Assembly: GCA_029718625.1 (NCBI GenBank)
Contig: CM056376.1
Coordinates: 123,307,767 to 123,371,766 of the forward strand
Reading direction: 5' to 3'
DNA length: 64,000 nt
Source: Synaphobranchus kaupii
Taxonomy: Eukaryota; Chordata; Actinopteri; Anguilliformes; Synaphobranchidae
In this document: piece after piece, positions 47,235-60,485 of the stretch
Layout of the letters: the number at the start of each line of letters is the position of its first letter
Position numbering within the stretch: the first letter of the stretch is position 1
Notes under the pieces: generated by a model
The model's database searches: none
Seen by the model: only the letters and a program-made list of their open reading frames with translations
What the model was told of the DNA's origin: nothing
Made by a program: the position numbers and the translations under genes

Positions 47235-47614
47235 GTTAAGTAGCTCTTAAGAGGTGACTGCGCATTCACGCTTTAAGAACTGTTTTGGGAAACACATGTT
47301 ACAAATTAAAGAGCCTTCGTAGAATTGCTCATATAAATCACACTTAACCCAAAGATTGATCATTATCGGGAAATGTGGCCCTGATCATTATGAATGTTAA
47401 AATATGAATTATTCCTCAATTTTACAAACACGCTTCATGCAATCATGTTTAAAAAAGTGTGAAAGCTCAAATCTGGCTGTTTTAATTTGCTAAACTACAA
47501 AAACTGGAAGCTTTGCTTTGCACATCATTAACAGCTGGCTGAAGTGTTGCTACACTACTTTTGTTACTTTATTTTTTTATTCCGGGTAGGCGCTTACGTA
47601 AGAAAGGTCTAGAT

Positions 47615-47700
47615 CAGTGGTTCCCAAACTCGGTCCTGTGTATGCTGGCTTTTGTTCCAACCACAATTACAATCCCACAATTTGAATTTTAACAAGCAGT
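47615..47700 (+). mobile_element. hAT-like MITE, left end only
   Basis: CAGTGGTTCCCAAACTCGGT followed by GGCTTTTGTTCCAACCA is the classic left end of a fish hAT-type repeat. The right end was not found. Confidence 0.5.
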
Positions 47701-48779
47701 TTTTTCTTAATTTGGTGTTTTTCATATACCCTTTTAAGCTACAGTACATTATGCCAGATATAGCCTCGTAATTCACTTTTTCTCTTATATTCGATTTTGA
47801 CATATGTTCATACAATGACATGACATCAAATTCAACAAATGTCTTCCAAAAATCATTGTACAGGCCAGTGTAAATTAATCTGTTCTTAAATTAATATGTG
47901 TTAACTTGAATTCCTGATTAGCATATTTAAATCTTCTTACAAGCCATATAGGACCAGCTGTCCTGCCCTTATACTCTGAAGATGCATTCCTAAAACTGGT
48001 ATCTTGCCTAAAAAGGGATGGAGAAAGACACAAAAAGATGACAAGTATTCACCAGCAGTTAGTTTAAGACACATCCCGCATGCACTGTCTTGCTGCACCA
48101 ATAAACAGTTCTGCACTTTCCTGGCCTCTGCCAGTGAATCGCATGGGAGAAAAATAATACAAGAAAAAAATGTCATAGGCTAATTAATCATTTGTGGGCT
48201 GGAGTGAAACGAGATGTATTTCAGGTTGATAATATCAGGCAAGTTGTGCACTCCTCTCGACCAGGCAGCGAGCGAAGACGAGGTGTATTTTGCATCTACT
48301 AGGCTATTAACTTGGACATTGATGGACTTGTAGACTATTGTTTTTGATTGTAAATGCAGGGTACTTTCTATAAATGTAGGTGGAGGCTACAATAAATATT
48401 TTAATTTCTATGATTTTAACAATAAAATAAAAAAATAATAGGATCATTTAAACAGTGTAATGTGATTATGGTGAGCAATTTATAAGTTCAAACTATTTAG
48501 AATAATCAAAATTAAAAGAACCCAGTTGCTGGGAATAGGCTGTAATTTAGGCCTATTTGCCCTGGAGAATAACAGTAGGTAACTCATACGACAGGTCACG
48601 ACCACTCTTACATTTTGTTCTTATCTATGAGTAAATACAGAATAAGACAAAATGGTGAATGGCATAAAATCACATACATGGGACTTTTAGTATCCATGGC
48701 ATGCATACATAGCTATTTCTAACATAATTGTGGTGGGTGCTTTACAGAGTATGATGAGGCCAAAATAAAAAAATTCCAC
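47701..48779. other. Noncoding DNA, nothing recognised
   Basis: AT-rich. No coding, RNA gene or repeat termini seen. Confidence 0.5.
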
Positions 48780-49010
48780 AGGAAACACTGTGTAAAATCT
48801 ACTGCTGTTCCATGTCTGTCATCTCTGGTTGTTCAGTCTATATCCTGTCTCTACCCCCCTCCAGGTTGTTCAGTCTATGTCCTGTCGATGTATGTCCTCT
48901 CTAATTGTTCAGGGTTTGTCTGTCTACCCTGGTCGTTCAATTTAAGTACTGATTATGCCTGTTTATGTCTGTTCCCTCTGGCGCTTCAGTCTATATCTGT
49001 CTATGGCCTC
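48780..49010. repeat. Degenerate tandem repeat (GTTCAGTCTATRTCCTGTCT type)
   Basis: TTGTTCAGTCTATATCCTGT, TTGTTCAGTCTATGTCCTGT, TTGTTCAGGGTTTGTCTGTC, CGTTCAATTTAAGTACTG and CTTCAGTCTATATCTGTC recur at about 40-50 bp intervals. This is an old, eroded array. Confidence 0.5.
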
Positions 49011-49334
49011 GTACACACTAGCATTAAAACATGTTTCGAAAACCATTTCTTCTCCTTAAAACTGTTAAATCCATACTGCCAGGGGTTGCAAAACATTTTA
49101 ATTAAGGATTGGAAATGTTGTGAAAACCCTTAACTGCTTTTAGCTGTGCATGAGTAAGGATTGTTTGCTGAATCTTACCTGTCGAATCATTTTATTTGCA
49201 TCATAATGAGTTATGAGGAGTTCCATTGGTTGTACTCACAAGTTCCATGTGAAATTCAAACATCTGCTTATCATAGTATATCTCTATATTATGGCTGCCA
49301 ATCATGGTTCCATTTGGACAGAGGAGGAGACTAA

Positions 49335-49516
49335 GGGTTTGATTTACTAAGACCTTTAGCGTGTGCAAAACCATTTAGTATGCGCAAAACCAATAACATG
49401 AGCAATGGTTGGTCATGGTATTTGTTTTGCAGTTTGCACCAATCATTGGTTGTGTTATTAGTTTTGCGAGTGCTAAAAGGTTTTGCACACGCTAAAGGTC
49501 TTAGTAAATCAAGCCC
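49335..49516. mobile_element. Palindromic MITE, Harbinger-like
   Basis: The two arms are inverted: GGGTTTGATTTACTAAGACC...GCAAAACC on the left and GGTTTTGC...GGTCTTAGTAAATCAAGCCC on the right. They continue inward with a further inverted match, giving a 182-bp hairpin-capable unit. TAA flanks both sides (49332-49334 and 49517-49519). A 3-bp TAA-type duplication with GGG/CCC ends fits PIF/Harbinger MITEs. Mirror-image open frames on the two strands are a by-product. Confidence 0.8.
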
Positions 49517-49519
49517 TAA

Positions 49520-52500
49520 ATGTTTAATCAGCATCTGGGCTGACCCTGACATCGAAGAACAGCTAGAAGGTGTAACGACCGGCTCAAAGCCGAAATGATA
49601 ATTCCGATTTTAAAAAATAAAAAAAGTTTTCCCTTAGTCTTACTGAAAAGACAAATCCATTCTTGTTCAGTTCAGACATCGTGCTATGTATGATTTTCAC
49701 TGACTTGTGTCTTTGGACTTTTGGGCAATGTATGAAATAACTATTAATCAGTGGCACTTGTCCAGTTCCAATGGCTGTCAGAGAAACTACACTGTACAGC
49801 CCAAAGAGAGAAATGCTTTCAGAAAGTCTACCTATCAAATCACATAATATACATATGCGTAATTTCTCATGCTGTCTATGTCAATGCAGACAGTGATACT
49901 GAGAAGAGTCTATTCCAAAGAAAATCAGTGTTGAAACATCATTACACACAAAATGCACACAGAGTTCCTGAGAAGCATGTGACTGAAGCAACCATGTGAC
50001 TGTGCAATGTTACAGAGCTCAAATCCCCCTGAGATAAATCTCACACGTCCCAGTTTCCATCAGCTCATAAGACAACATTTCATACATTTCATTCTCTCCT
50101 GTTTCTTACCCACAGAGCATGTATCAGTTCTGATGACTAGTTTGATTCATTTTAATTTTTCATGTTTGACAGTTGCTTGATCCTTTTCCCCACTCTGCAG
50201 GCAGTCATTGATCATAATCTACTTTGTTGCAGACAGTTCTTTTCTTTTGTTGTCTACTTTATTTATTTTTGAATGTATTTTTTTTCCTGGTTTCTGGAAT
50301 TTTTATTCTAGAATACTAGGCTTCCCTACTCACCCCCTCTCCCCCACCCCCCTCTCGCTGGTCCAGAAATTCGCAGACACCCTAGTGGTGATCTGTTTTC
50401 ACTTTCAAACATGTGGCATTATATGATCCATGTTTATCATTCGTGTAATTGCTTCCCATGATAAGTTCTCCCTTTCATAGCATTCCTATATTTGCTGTAT
50501 GTTGTCATCAACTGTTTTACTCGTATTCTTTTGCTTTCAGTGTACTGATGCCATCTTGGTTTCAGCATATTAGAGGCCATTTCAGGCATCAATAGCTGCC
50601 TGCTTTGCTGTCGGAATATATCAGTCTTACATGTCTTGCCAAATTCCATTAAACTTGATAGATGGTTTTGCATATTACGGCTTCTCGGTGGAAAGAAAAG
50701 ATATTGATGAAATGCTCGGATTTGCACATGTACTGGAATACATTGGAATGCATTTCTCAAGTTGCCTGTGCTGATGTAAGGGTTATGCACTCTATCAAGT
50801 AATAAACACAATCAATATAAAAAATAATATAATATGAGGTTAAGATAACAATATTATATAGTTTAGATTCTGAGTGTAGCAGATTCTTAAGCCAGTTTTC
50901 CCCCCGGGTCAGATTTCACAGATCACTAAGCATTGAACACATCGCGCGCATAGACACTGTTAAAGTTAATTGTGTCATTCTGTTTTTAATTGTGCATAAA
51001 TTCAATGTAAAAACTGTGCGTTTCACAGATTTACATTAAGTCTTTTAATTAATTTTTATTATTATCATTATTATTATTTAATAAAAATATAAGTGGATAA
51101 ATAAGATTCCAGCTTTCTCCCATACTTGTATATGTATGTACATAGTGTGATGATTAAGTATTAATATAACAGCTGTGTGCTGTTGGCCAATTAATGATTT
51201 TTACATAAAACTATAAAGTCCATGCGGTGTTAATTATGTATTAGAGTTCTTTGTACACATAACTCTGTACATGGACAATGGTCGATAAATCAGTAGTAAG
51301 ATTATTTCCTTTAAATTTTCAACCACTTTGTCTGCATGTTTATATTACTAAATATGTCAACTGGGGTAGTGAAGTATAAAGAATATATCAGTGTATTCCA
51401 CAAAGTCAAAGCTAAAATACTATTTTATAGCATCTGCATATACTGTAAATGCTGTAGACTGGGTTTCTCCCAAACCTTACACAACCTCATTGTAGCATTT
51501 TTGTGAAACGTTAGCTGGGAAGAGATGCACACAATCCAGAAATAATGGATAAAACAGGTGAAGCAGAGGGACAGTGGCATTGCTCTAAATCAAATCACTG
51601 ATTAGGGGTTGGGTTGCATTGCACAGTTCCATGAAATGGATTTGTAATGAACTTAGATTCAGATTTGTACTTTTAAGCGTAAGCAGTATTACAACTATTC
51701 TGAAGGTGACCAAGCACAGCTCTAGAACATGTATATTGGAACACAGATAGATGCATTTTCTATTTGTAAAACCGGTTGGCAGAGAGCAGTTAGCTGTTTA
51801 TTTGCAAGATTTGTGAGAATATAATCTTATGCATACTGTATGTAGATTTTTAAGACTTAATTATTTTGGCTATTTCAGACTGATCTACCGAAGAATAAAT
51901 TTATGGGCCCAATAATGTGGGTTATGGCGATTCATTAACAGGTAGAGTTGGTTTGCGTGCATTTTGCAATTCCACCACGTTCTCCTTAAAAAAACATGGA
52001 ATAAAGCATTTATTGAATACACAGGGGTGTGTAAAAAAAATGAGGTCAGTATGGCACCCCTGAGGAAGAGGTATTTATTTAAATTAATATACCTTATGTA
52101 CTTGATTGGAAAAATATGTCCACTGCATCAGTGCGTTGAACTTTTATGATGGTTTAATATCAAGCGCAGCAGTAATGTCAAAATTATTTTATAGAGCTGA
52201 ATTACGGTTGTCAGCAAGTAGGTCCATCGTGTCAGAAACGGCAACATAACATGAGGGGTGACAGCGCATTTACAGTATTTGCAGATAAGATACATAAGGA
52301 GGTTTTTTAGTTGAATAGTTAACAAACCCCAAGGTGTTCTTTAAGAAATCAGATAGATATGGATTAATTATGTACATCTAGGCCATATACAGAGCCCAGG
52401 ATATGATTCAAACACAACAATATGTGAAGATTCAGTTAACATGCCGCTTTTGAGAGTTTTACAGAACCTACTGAATCAAGTTCTGATTGAAAAAAAAGCT

Positions 52501-52700
52501 TTTTAAAGGAATCATTTCTCTGTCAATGTGAATGTTAAAACCTCCCAAGATCAAGGCTCCATCTGTATCAACAGCTAGGTTTCATGAGAAATCTCTGAAT
52601 ATGAATTTACTGTTCGAGCTGTAAGATATGGAGGACTAAATTCAAGAAAAGTATTCTGAGGGCTCTGTATTAACATATTAGCAATGACTCCTCCTTGGGA
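49520..52700. other. Noncoding DNA, nothing recognised
   Basis: AT-rich. The 124-residue minus-strand frame at 50437-50811 has no recognisable domain. A short ATT-rich run lies at 51050-51080. Confidence 0.5.
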
Positions 52701-52711
52701 GGATATACATT

Positions 52712-53262
52712 TGCCAGCAGCTATACCACCATGCTATCTGCTCCTGCTGAAGCTAAGCAGGTGTGGGCTTGGTTTGTACTTGGATGGGAGACCTCCTGGG
52801 AAAACTAAGTTGCAGCTGGAAGTGGTGTTGGTGGGCCAGTAGGGGGCAATCTTCCCTCTGCTCAAATGAAAAAACCCCAATGCCCCAGTGCAATGATGCT
52901 GTAGGAGATGCCGTCTTTCGGATGAGATGTTAAACCGAGGTCCTGACTCACTGTGGTCATTAAGGATCCCATGACACTTATCGTAAAGAGTAGGAGTTTC
53001 CCCGGTGTCCCGGCTAAATTCAGAACCGGGCTCTTTCAATCTGCCAACTAATCATCCCGCAGTTTAATTGGCTAAAAATTATTCTCTCCTTCTCCACCTC
53101 AGCTGATGTGCGGTGAGCATTCTGGTGCAAAATGGCTGCCGTTGCACCACCCAGGTGGGTGCTACATATTGGTGGTGGTTGAGGTGAGTTTCCCCCTCAT
53201 CATTGTAAAGGGCTTTGAGTGTGAGAAAGGCGCTATATAAATGCTAGGCATTATTGTTACAT
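52712..53262 (+). mobile_element. 5S-rRNA-derived SINE (SINE3 type), copy 1
   Basis: The head (about 52712-52815) resembles 5S rRNA: ATACCACCATGC, GAAGCTAAGCAGGT and GTACTTGGATGGGAGACC in 5S order, keeping most of the internal polymerase III promoter region. The body includes GGATGAGATGTTAAACCGAG and CACCCAGGTGGGTGCTACAT. The tail GGCGCTATATAAATGC is shared with LINE 3' ends. This is the SINE3 architecture known from fish. It is near full length and not a functional 5S gene. Confidence 0.9.
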
Positions 53263-56022
53263 GCTTTCTGCATGAACACATTTTGTGCTTCTATTTAAAA
53301 ACATAAATACATTTGCAGCAGCAATGTTCTGTATCTATGGTTTCTATGTAGGCAAAGTTTGTATCGCAAACAGTACCGGTTGCATACAAATTTGTATAGG
53401 TTAAATTAATATTGAGGGAAGGCAACTTGTGAGGGATTTGTTGCCTCTGCTGAGAATGATAAAGGAAAAGCCAGATATGATTTATTTTATTTTATTTCTG
53501 GATACATTCCCTCTGCTGTGTTGCGCACCAAGGCAGTATGCTTTTTGAAGATTCCCGACTGTCTATGTCAAATATCATTTGTGGCAGCATGGATAGCCAC
53601 TGTGCTACACTTCTTACTTTTAGCCAAGAGGATTACGTTTGTCTTCGCATCAGGTATTCCTGTCCCTGTGAGGCATTTAGGGACTGTCTGATGACTTCAT
53701 ATCAACATATCCAGCAGCCGAGTAGCCAATTATACGTACCTTTTCAACTGGAGTGTCGCTGATGGGAGAGTCTGTTTGAAGTTCTTAAGCTGGTAATGCA
53801 CTGTATTTTTTTTCCAAACCTCTTTTGGACAATGACCTAATGATCATCCCACCACACAGATGGAGCCGCTGAGTCCTAGCTCATTTTTACAGCTTTTTTG
53901 ATGGTTATTAGCAGTTGCCAAACTTTCTGTAACTCTGCCCCCACATAGCAGCACCTACCCTCAAGCTGTACGGATACAAATCTAAATAAATAAATAAATC
54001 TTATGATTTTTGTTTTTCAAAATCAACACTGTTATTTACCCCAGCCCACCTCACTGCAAATGTTGTGTTAGCTTGTTAAACCACTAGCCAACTTATCAGG
54101 TCAGATTTCAAATGAAACATTTAGGCATTACAATGTTGCTACTCACTGCAACCTTACACAACCTCACTGTTCCATAGCGAACAGTTTGGGATTCTTCTGC
54201 AATGTGGCAGAAGGCTATCGAGTATATTAAACACAGCCAGTTAAATTGACAGTGTTTTTAATTTGTTTGACAAGAAGCATACTCCAGCATTCATTCCTGT
54301 CATGGTACACCCACATACCTTCAGTCATAAAGTTTGCACAAACATGGATGGATTCTCCCTTTGACATGGAAAAATTGCAACTAAACACAAAGTAATTAAA
54401 CATCAAATTATGAAAACCCACAAACAACTGTAATTACAAGCATTAAAATAGCTATCTCCCTCTGAGAGTTGGTATTAAACCTCCATTAGTGGAAATGAAA
54501 CAAATTGATTTTTGGTGTAATCTAGTCTGACACAATTTTATGCTATCAATTTCTCCAGCACTTCTTCCTTTTCATTAAAACCAAAGGAAGCATAGTATTT
54601 ATTTTTGTTCTGTGACGGTGGGGCTGTTTCTTTTGTTTTGTCTTCGAAACAAGAGGGGCGTGCAATTTACTTAAAATTCATAGTGCAGTCTCTATTACCA
54701 ATAATGTTTTATTCCCCCCTGGTACTTCCACTTTAACATGTACAAACAGAAAAATAATGAGCGTTGCTGCACATAATGACTTGTAATTGAAACACGCAGA
54801 GTGCAAAATCCATCCTGAAGATAAGAAACACAGTATAAACATTATGTGGACGGCTTACACATCATCAGCCTCTGGGGTGACCAGAGTTGACCCTACAGAA
54901 TTCCTTAAATGTATCTGTGTGGTATTTGGAGAACTCAGAGTTGAAATCAAAGAGAGGCCTCTTTGTGATGACAAACACTAGCGCTGTTCACACTGAGAGG
55001 TTAGAGGCTAACCCTCCTATTATTTTTGGGTCAATTTAACCCCATTCAGTGTTTTTTACTCTTTTCAAAAGTCCTGTACCAACTTTATATACAAAAGTGT
55101 TGTGTGGGGTCATTTTGAGACCAGACTCTGGCTGTATAAAACATTTTTTATTTTTTTGATCTGTGATTTCTTTGTGGTGATTCTGGGTACTTTCACATAC
55201 ATGTTTTAAACCTCACAAACTTTAATTCACCTTGAAAATGGAAAGTTTATCACAAATTTGTAATATTTAAGGATAAAAGGCTAGTTAATTGGGAGACATT
55301 AAGAAGACGACGCACACAGTGTCAACATTTTTCTATTCAGGTGAAGTCACCATTGGTCACTGCAACATTGAATACAAATCTTATTGGCCACTACCACAAG
55401 TGTTAAAGGGATTATTACAAAGTTTTACACTTTTGACTGCAGTTCCTGGAAGAGCTAGGACGAAACCTCTTACACCCTTCATTATTAAATTAAATGCATT
55501 TTTGATTATATGAATTTGGCAACAATATGGACAAATCAAGAGAGATAATAAAATAATCACCGTGGCTCAGTTATTATTGTTCATACAACAGCGTGCAGTA
55601 TGTATAAATGGTTCATTAAAACAAATGATCTGGTCATTGCAAAAACAGCTGTGGTTTGAAATTACAGAATGTTCCTTTGATGCATCTTTGTTTTGTAGAT
55701 GAGGTTGTATTGTTGTGCTCCACTTTCTGTTGTAATTCAGCGAACGGCTCATTGTCAAGAACCATTCATTTATTTGTGATGTTTGCACAATGACACATAT
55801 TCAAGGGGTATTGCTTAAAATGCAGTTTTTGTTATTTTAATTTCCTCATTTATAGTGGTGATTGGCATTCATCATGATCATATGGACCCCACATATTGTC
55901 TTCCAGCACAAATTTTTATTTATTTATATAGACATAGGCATAGGTCTTTGTTTGCCTGGTATTGTGTATTAAAATACCAACGATGGGTATTTCTTGTTTC
56001 CATAATGCATGTTTTCTTTTGT

Positions 56023-56027
<5 letters not shown>
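53263..56027. other. Noncoding DNA; possible DNA-transposon end at 55009
   Basis: CTAACCCTCCTATTATTTTT then GGGTCAATTTAACCCCATTC (55009-55050) resembles the left end of a common fish DNA transposon, but no partner end was found. 53460-53960 and 54480-54990 are unique blocks that might be regulatory. Confidence 0.4.
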
Positions 56028-56069
<42 letters not shown>

Positions 56070-56101
56070 TTCTCTCCATCTATCTCTCACTCTCTCTCTA
56101 T
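56028..56101. repeat. (CT)n microsatellite, interrupted
   Basis: A CT run with GTCT and ATCT interruptions. It abuts direct-repeat copy A. Confidence 0.95.
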
Positions 56102-56355
56102 CGAAAAGACTGAGGGCCAGATTTACCACACAAACAGTTGAGCACAAACACATTAATTATATTGCTGCAGTGCTGTGGTTGCAGATACACATTATAGCCT
56201 TATTTAATAAGGCTGTTCATAATTACACAAGCAAAGGAATGAAACACCCTCATTCACAATTTTGTAGCAGGAGACCTCCATGAAAAGATTCAGAAACAGC
56301 GTGGCCTGCTTACACGTCCCGATCCAGGTTTCAAGGCACCAGGAAATGGATAAGG
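56102..56355 (+). repeat. 254-bp direct repeat, copy A
   Basis: Matches 58782-59034 over its full length with about ten differences, same orientation, 2.68 kb apart. It begins near CGAAAAGACTGAGGGCCAGA and ends GGAAATGGATAAGG. No terminal inverted repeats or target duplication recognised. The interior GGGCCAGATTTAC resembles the ends of the GATTTACTAA-type MITEs. Confidence 0.88.
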
Positions 56356-57699
56356 AGAGATATCTCACTTGTGTGCTACAATCTCTGTGTCCCTAATGTA
56401 ATGTCCCTAATGCATGCTTGTATATGTATATTTTCGGGGGAAAAAGCGGGTATAGATAGTAGCTTGTCTTATTTCTCTAAATGAGATTCTGTGCGCAGGT
56501 CAATAAAGTTACTTGATTTTCCCCCTTCAACGGCCTCTTCAATCACATTGAAGGTGATACTGATGCACTTAAATGGAATACCCACAATAATAAAGCATAC
56601 AAAAGAGTGGAAGGTATTGGGTTTGCTGCTGAATTTCTGCAGTTTAATTTAAGGTGGGGGAGACATACTGCCTCTGGTTGCATATTTAATACAATTTCTG
56701 TTGCGATCACCTGCTGCTACTGTACTGTGATGATCCATAGTCTCTCTGTGTATCTGGAATGGTTCTTTCTCTTGCTTTTAATCACTCAAAACTTCTTCCT
56801 TTGCCTCCCAATCTTTGATTTCTCTATTTCCTTCTCACAGGCTGCATATATTCATAATTAATGTGAATAATGCAGTGTTGATTATACTGTTTTTGAAGAG
56901 GTGCAAAATATTCTAAAACATGATTCTGCTGAAAATACCTGAGTGCCTCAGAGATGCATTAGTGTGCATAATTATGAATACACAAGTATGACAATAAATA
57001 AAAAATATAAATGAGAAAAAAATAACATGGACACACTATTTAAGCCATATATTGGACCTTCTTTGTGGAAGAATGGCAGGTAGTCATCTTGTTGTTATAT
57101 GGATACAATAATCTGAAGTTGCTCTTTTCAACGCCTAATAAACTGCAATCCACTGTGCTGATTGTTCTAGATATGCCCTTGTGACATATGGAGCAACAGA
57201 CAATTAATTTCAAATCAATCAATGGACACTGCAGTATGAAGTGTTGTATGCTACTTTCAATTATGAATCCATTTGAATTGAAATGTCCAATTATGAATCC
57301 ATCCAATATCCATTTCAATGTTGAACATTTAACAGCCTATATGTTCCAATTGTGGGGGAGCAAAAAAATAGAAATAATATGTAAATAAATACATTAAAAA
57401 TATAAATCAATTTAACAAATAATATAATCATATTATAATTATTATGATTATTATGATAGCTAGCACTCGGTAGCTAGCCCTTCATTGTGATTCCATGACT
57501 GTGAGTGTGTTGTGACTCTCGAGCCATAAGCGAGTTCTCCTGTTCAGGCAGGGGTTTAATCCTCCTGGCTCCCTTCTCTGCCTATTTTCCTCTCTGTTTT
57601 CTACCTACCTAAATAGAGCAAAATAAATTAATAATTGAATAAATAAATAAAAATGAAAGGAGGCAGACTCTCCGCTCTCCTTTAAAGAACTAAAAAAAA
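56356..57699. other. Noncoding DNA, nothing recognised
   Basis: A small local duplication (AATTATGAATCCAT) recurs at 57259 and 57289. Confidence 0.45.
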
Positions 57700-58200
57700 T
57701 AAAAAATAAATGCTGCTGTAAACACAATCTCTTTTCAGAATGAAATTTCCCATTAATATAAAAGAGCGAGTCTGCATATGACATACACTCTCATCTCATG
57801 TTACCTAGCAGCAGAGTTAAATCAAACAGAAGTGCATTAAAACCAGCGCGCAAAGCCAACAATGTTTTTTAATGGTGCTCTGCTCAGCCCACTCACACCA
57901 CACAAATCTGCACAAGTCATTTGTATAAACTCATTACCGTATCACTTAATGCAAGATAAAAGGCAATGGCTGGGCCGTGGCTGTTCGCATTGATTATAAT
58001 AGACACCAGGTGCTGAAGATTGCCCCAGACATTTATTAAGATTTAAGAGAGGGCAGCCTATATGGGTGATTACCGTTCCATACAGAGACTTTTTCAATGG
58101 GATCCGAAGCAAAACTTAATTAAGAGATAAATTTACAGTTATGAGGAATACTTTGCTCATCCAAATTATGTCATGTCTGAGCTGAACATGACCATGGAAT
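57700..58200. promoter_or_regulatory. Possible conserved noncoding block
   Basis: Unique, with AATGTTTTTTAATGGTGCTC, GCAAGATAAAAGGCAATGGC and CAAAACTTAATTAAGAGATA. No frame, no repeat termini. Proposed on appearance only. Confidence 0.25.
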
Positions 58201-58781
58201 CTCAGACAGTGTGCCATTCCGTTGCATGCTTTCCACTTCATTATTGCCTGTAACTGCATGGTTTTAATTTTATTTATTCATTTATTTTCCATTTCTGTCC
58301 CTTTCAGTTTAATCACTACTCCGGGAAAAAAAGAAGAAGTTAAATACAGCATCACAAAACTGAAAAAAAGTCAGTGTTGGGTGACTGTGGCGAGAAAAAT
58401 TGGTGAGAGACCTCAATCTGTTCAGTGCCGGTACTTCAGGCAAAATATGCAAAAATACATTTAATATTTTTTTTGGCACTAAACCCAAGCTTAAGGGCAC
58501 ATGACTTCTTCACAGCAACATTATATTTTTTCTACAAATTCAAACACACAATACACCGCCAGGACTCAATCAAAATGCAGGCAGCATTGGGAGGTCATCA
58601 GGAATAGGAGGTCAATACAAAACCTATTTAGTAAAGCAGCTAAAACATAATTCCAGTGGCATTACTAGTTCTTACGGCATCTTCATTAATTAGTGTTGAA
58701 ATAACTAAGGGAGGGGTGGTGGAGGAGTAGAGAGAGCTGCCACTCCAAGCGTTTTTGACCACTGTCTGAGACTCCTACTGC

Positions 58782-59034
58782 CGAAAGACTGAGGGCCAGA
58801 TTTACCACACAAACAGTTGAGCACAAACACATCAATTATATTGCTGCAGTGTTGTGGTTGCAGATACACATTGTAGCCTTATTTAATAAGGCTGTTCATA
58901 ATTACACAAGCAAAGGAATGAAACACCCTCATTCACAATTTTGTAGCAGGAGACCTCCATGCAAAGTGTCAGAAACACCGTGGCCTGCTTACACGTCCCG
59001 ATGCATGTTTCAAGGCACCAGGAAATGGATAAGG
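58782..59034 (+). repeat. 254-bp direct repeat, copy B
   Basis: See 56102-56355. Single-base differences are scattered. There is one clear A-run length difference at the left end. Confidence 0.88.
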
Positions 59035-59920
59035 TGAAAACAGGTATAAGTTCTGAGGCAACCATGATACAAAAAAAATGACAGATCAGGAAACAAAGGT
59101 CCTGTTCCATGACACTGTATTGTAGCATAAGAAGACAACAACAGACATTTGGAGTGGCATAAGACATAAAAAATTACATAATTGGTTATAACAAAACAAA
59201 CAGGATACGATGCAAAACAAAATCTGTATGATACAGTAGGTGGCATACAAAATAAAAGCTTCCATATGATTTAGTGGTCCAACCAAGGAAAGGAAATCTA
59301 CATTGATAAAACAATGGGAAATTTGTATTTCTCTATACAAAATGAGAAAATTGTGGGAGTTGAACTCCTGAACACAGAGCATCCAAAGGTTAAACTGCAT
59401 TATGTAATTGTATCCATTCTAAAAAACATAGGGTATGCACAGTGAAACAATTATTGAAATTATCAGGAATTATCAGCATTTTTAAACCAACTCCAAGCTG
59501 ATGACAGGTCATTTGAATAACATTAAATAGATAGAATTTTCATATCATATTTGAAAATTAATTGTGAGGGAAAGTGACTTGCAGTGTAAATGAATAAATA
59601 AATAAATAATATACTTTTCAATTGTCTGGATACAATTAAACATGGAGAGCAAAATCCCCCAGTTGTGCGAGTATTTGCGTGGCTGTGCAAACTATCACTT
59701 TTGATGTTCAGTAAATTGAAAGAGGGTAAATCTTAGATGAAAGACCCTCTCATGCATTGTTCTGTTTTGCCATTGTGTCTTCCATTGGCTTTGTGTACTG
59801 AAGCCATGTTTCGAGAAAGATCTCCCTATTAACATACCTTTTACGTATATAATATGAGCTAGACCTGGCAAATGACTGCCTGCTTTCAAGAGTTCTTAAA
59901 ATTCAGACATTGGGATCTTA
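59035..59920. other. Noncoding DNA, nothing recognised
   Basis: Only short frames. An (AAAT)n run lies near 59590-59610. Confidence 0.5.
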
Positions 59921-60485
59921 AAGGAACATACCGGTATTTTGGATATTAAAGCCCATTCACTACAAACTTTGCATTGCTGTAAACCAATTGACAAAGCATA
60001 CAATAACTTTTTGAATTACCCGATTTCCCAATTTTTTTTCTAATTCAAAGTTCAGGTGATAAACCCAGCTTAAACCTCTTTTTTTTTCCTACTAACAATC
60101 ACATCCGGGTTAAGAAGACATGGATGTTTGAATTTCAGTCTGTTCTCCGCGGAGTAGTTTCTGGCCGAGAAACATTTGTGATGTAGTTTTCATATCAATC
60201 TGTGCTTTAAAATGCATTATTGTGCAATGATAAAGTAACTTTGACAAAAAAAAACATTTGCACAATGATCTCTCAAGTAACTCAAGTAACTTTCAAGTCC
60301 CTGCAAGTTGATTTTCGTACTGTACGGAAATTAATGGAAACCAATGGCTGCCTGGAACGTATGAAAAACAAATTAAAAAAATATAAACAACTGTTGTTTG
60401 CTTTGCACATTGGTTTGCAGCAGTGTATAGTACACAACATTTGTAGTAAATGGGCTTTAACATACAAATTACCGGTATCGTCCTT
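59921..60485. mobile_element. 565-bp terminal-inverted-repeat element, non-autonomous
   Basis: Left arm AAGGAACATACCGGTATTTT...TTAAAGCCCATTCACTAC...AACCAATTGACAAAGCA. The right arm is its inverted, ~80% matching counterpart ending ACCGGTATCGTCCTT. The arms are about 85 bp. TA lies on both sides (59919-59920 and 60486-60487), consistent with a TA-targeting DNA transposon. The 92-residue frame at 60220-60498 crosses the right end and is not a supported gene. Confidence 0.75.

Noticed and set aside
49331..49598. Two similar frames on opposite strands
   Set aside because: Mirror images created by the palindromic MITE.
50437..50811. 124-residue minus-strand frame
   Set aside because: No recognisable motif, AT-rich codons and no splice-like or conserved context.
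52725..52815. A 5S rRNA gene
   Set aside because: The 5S-like part is diverged and continues into a SINE body and LINE-like tail; a second copy has the same structure.
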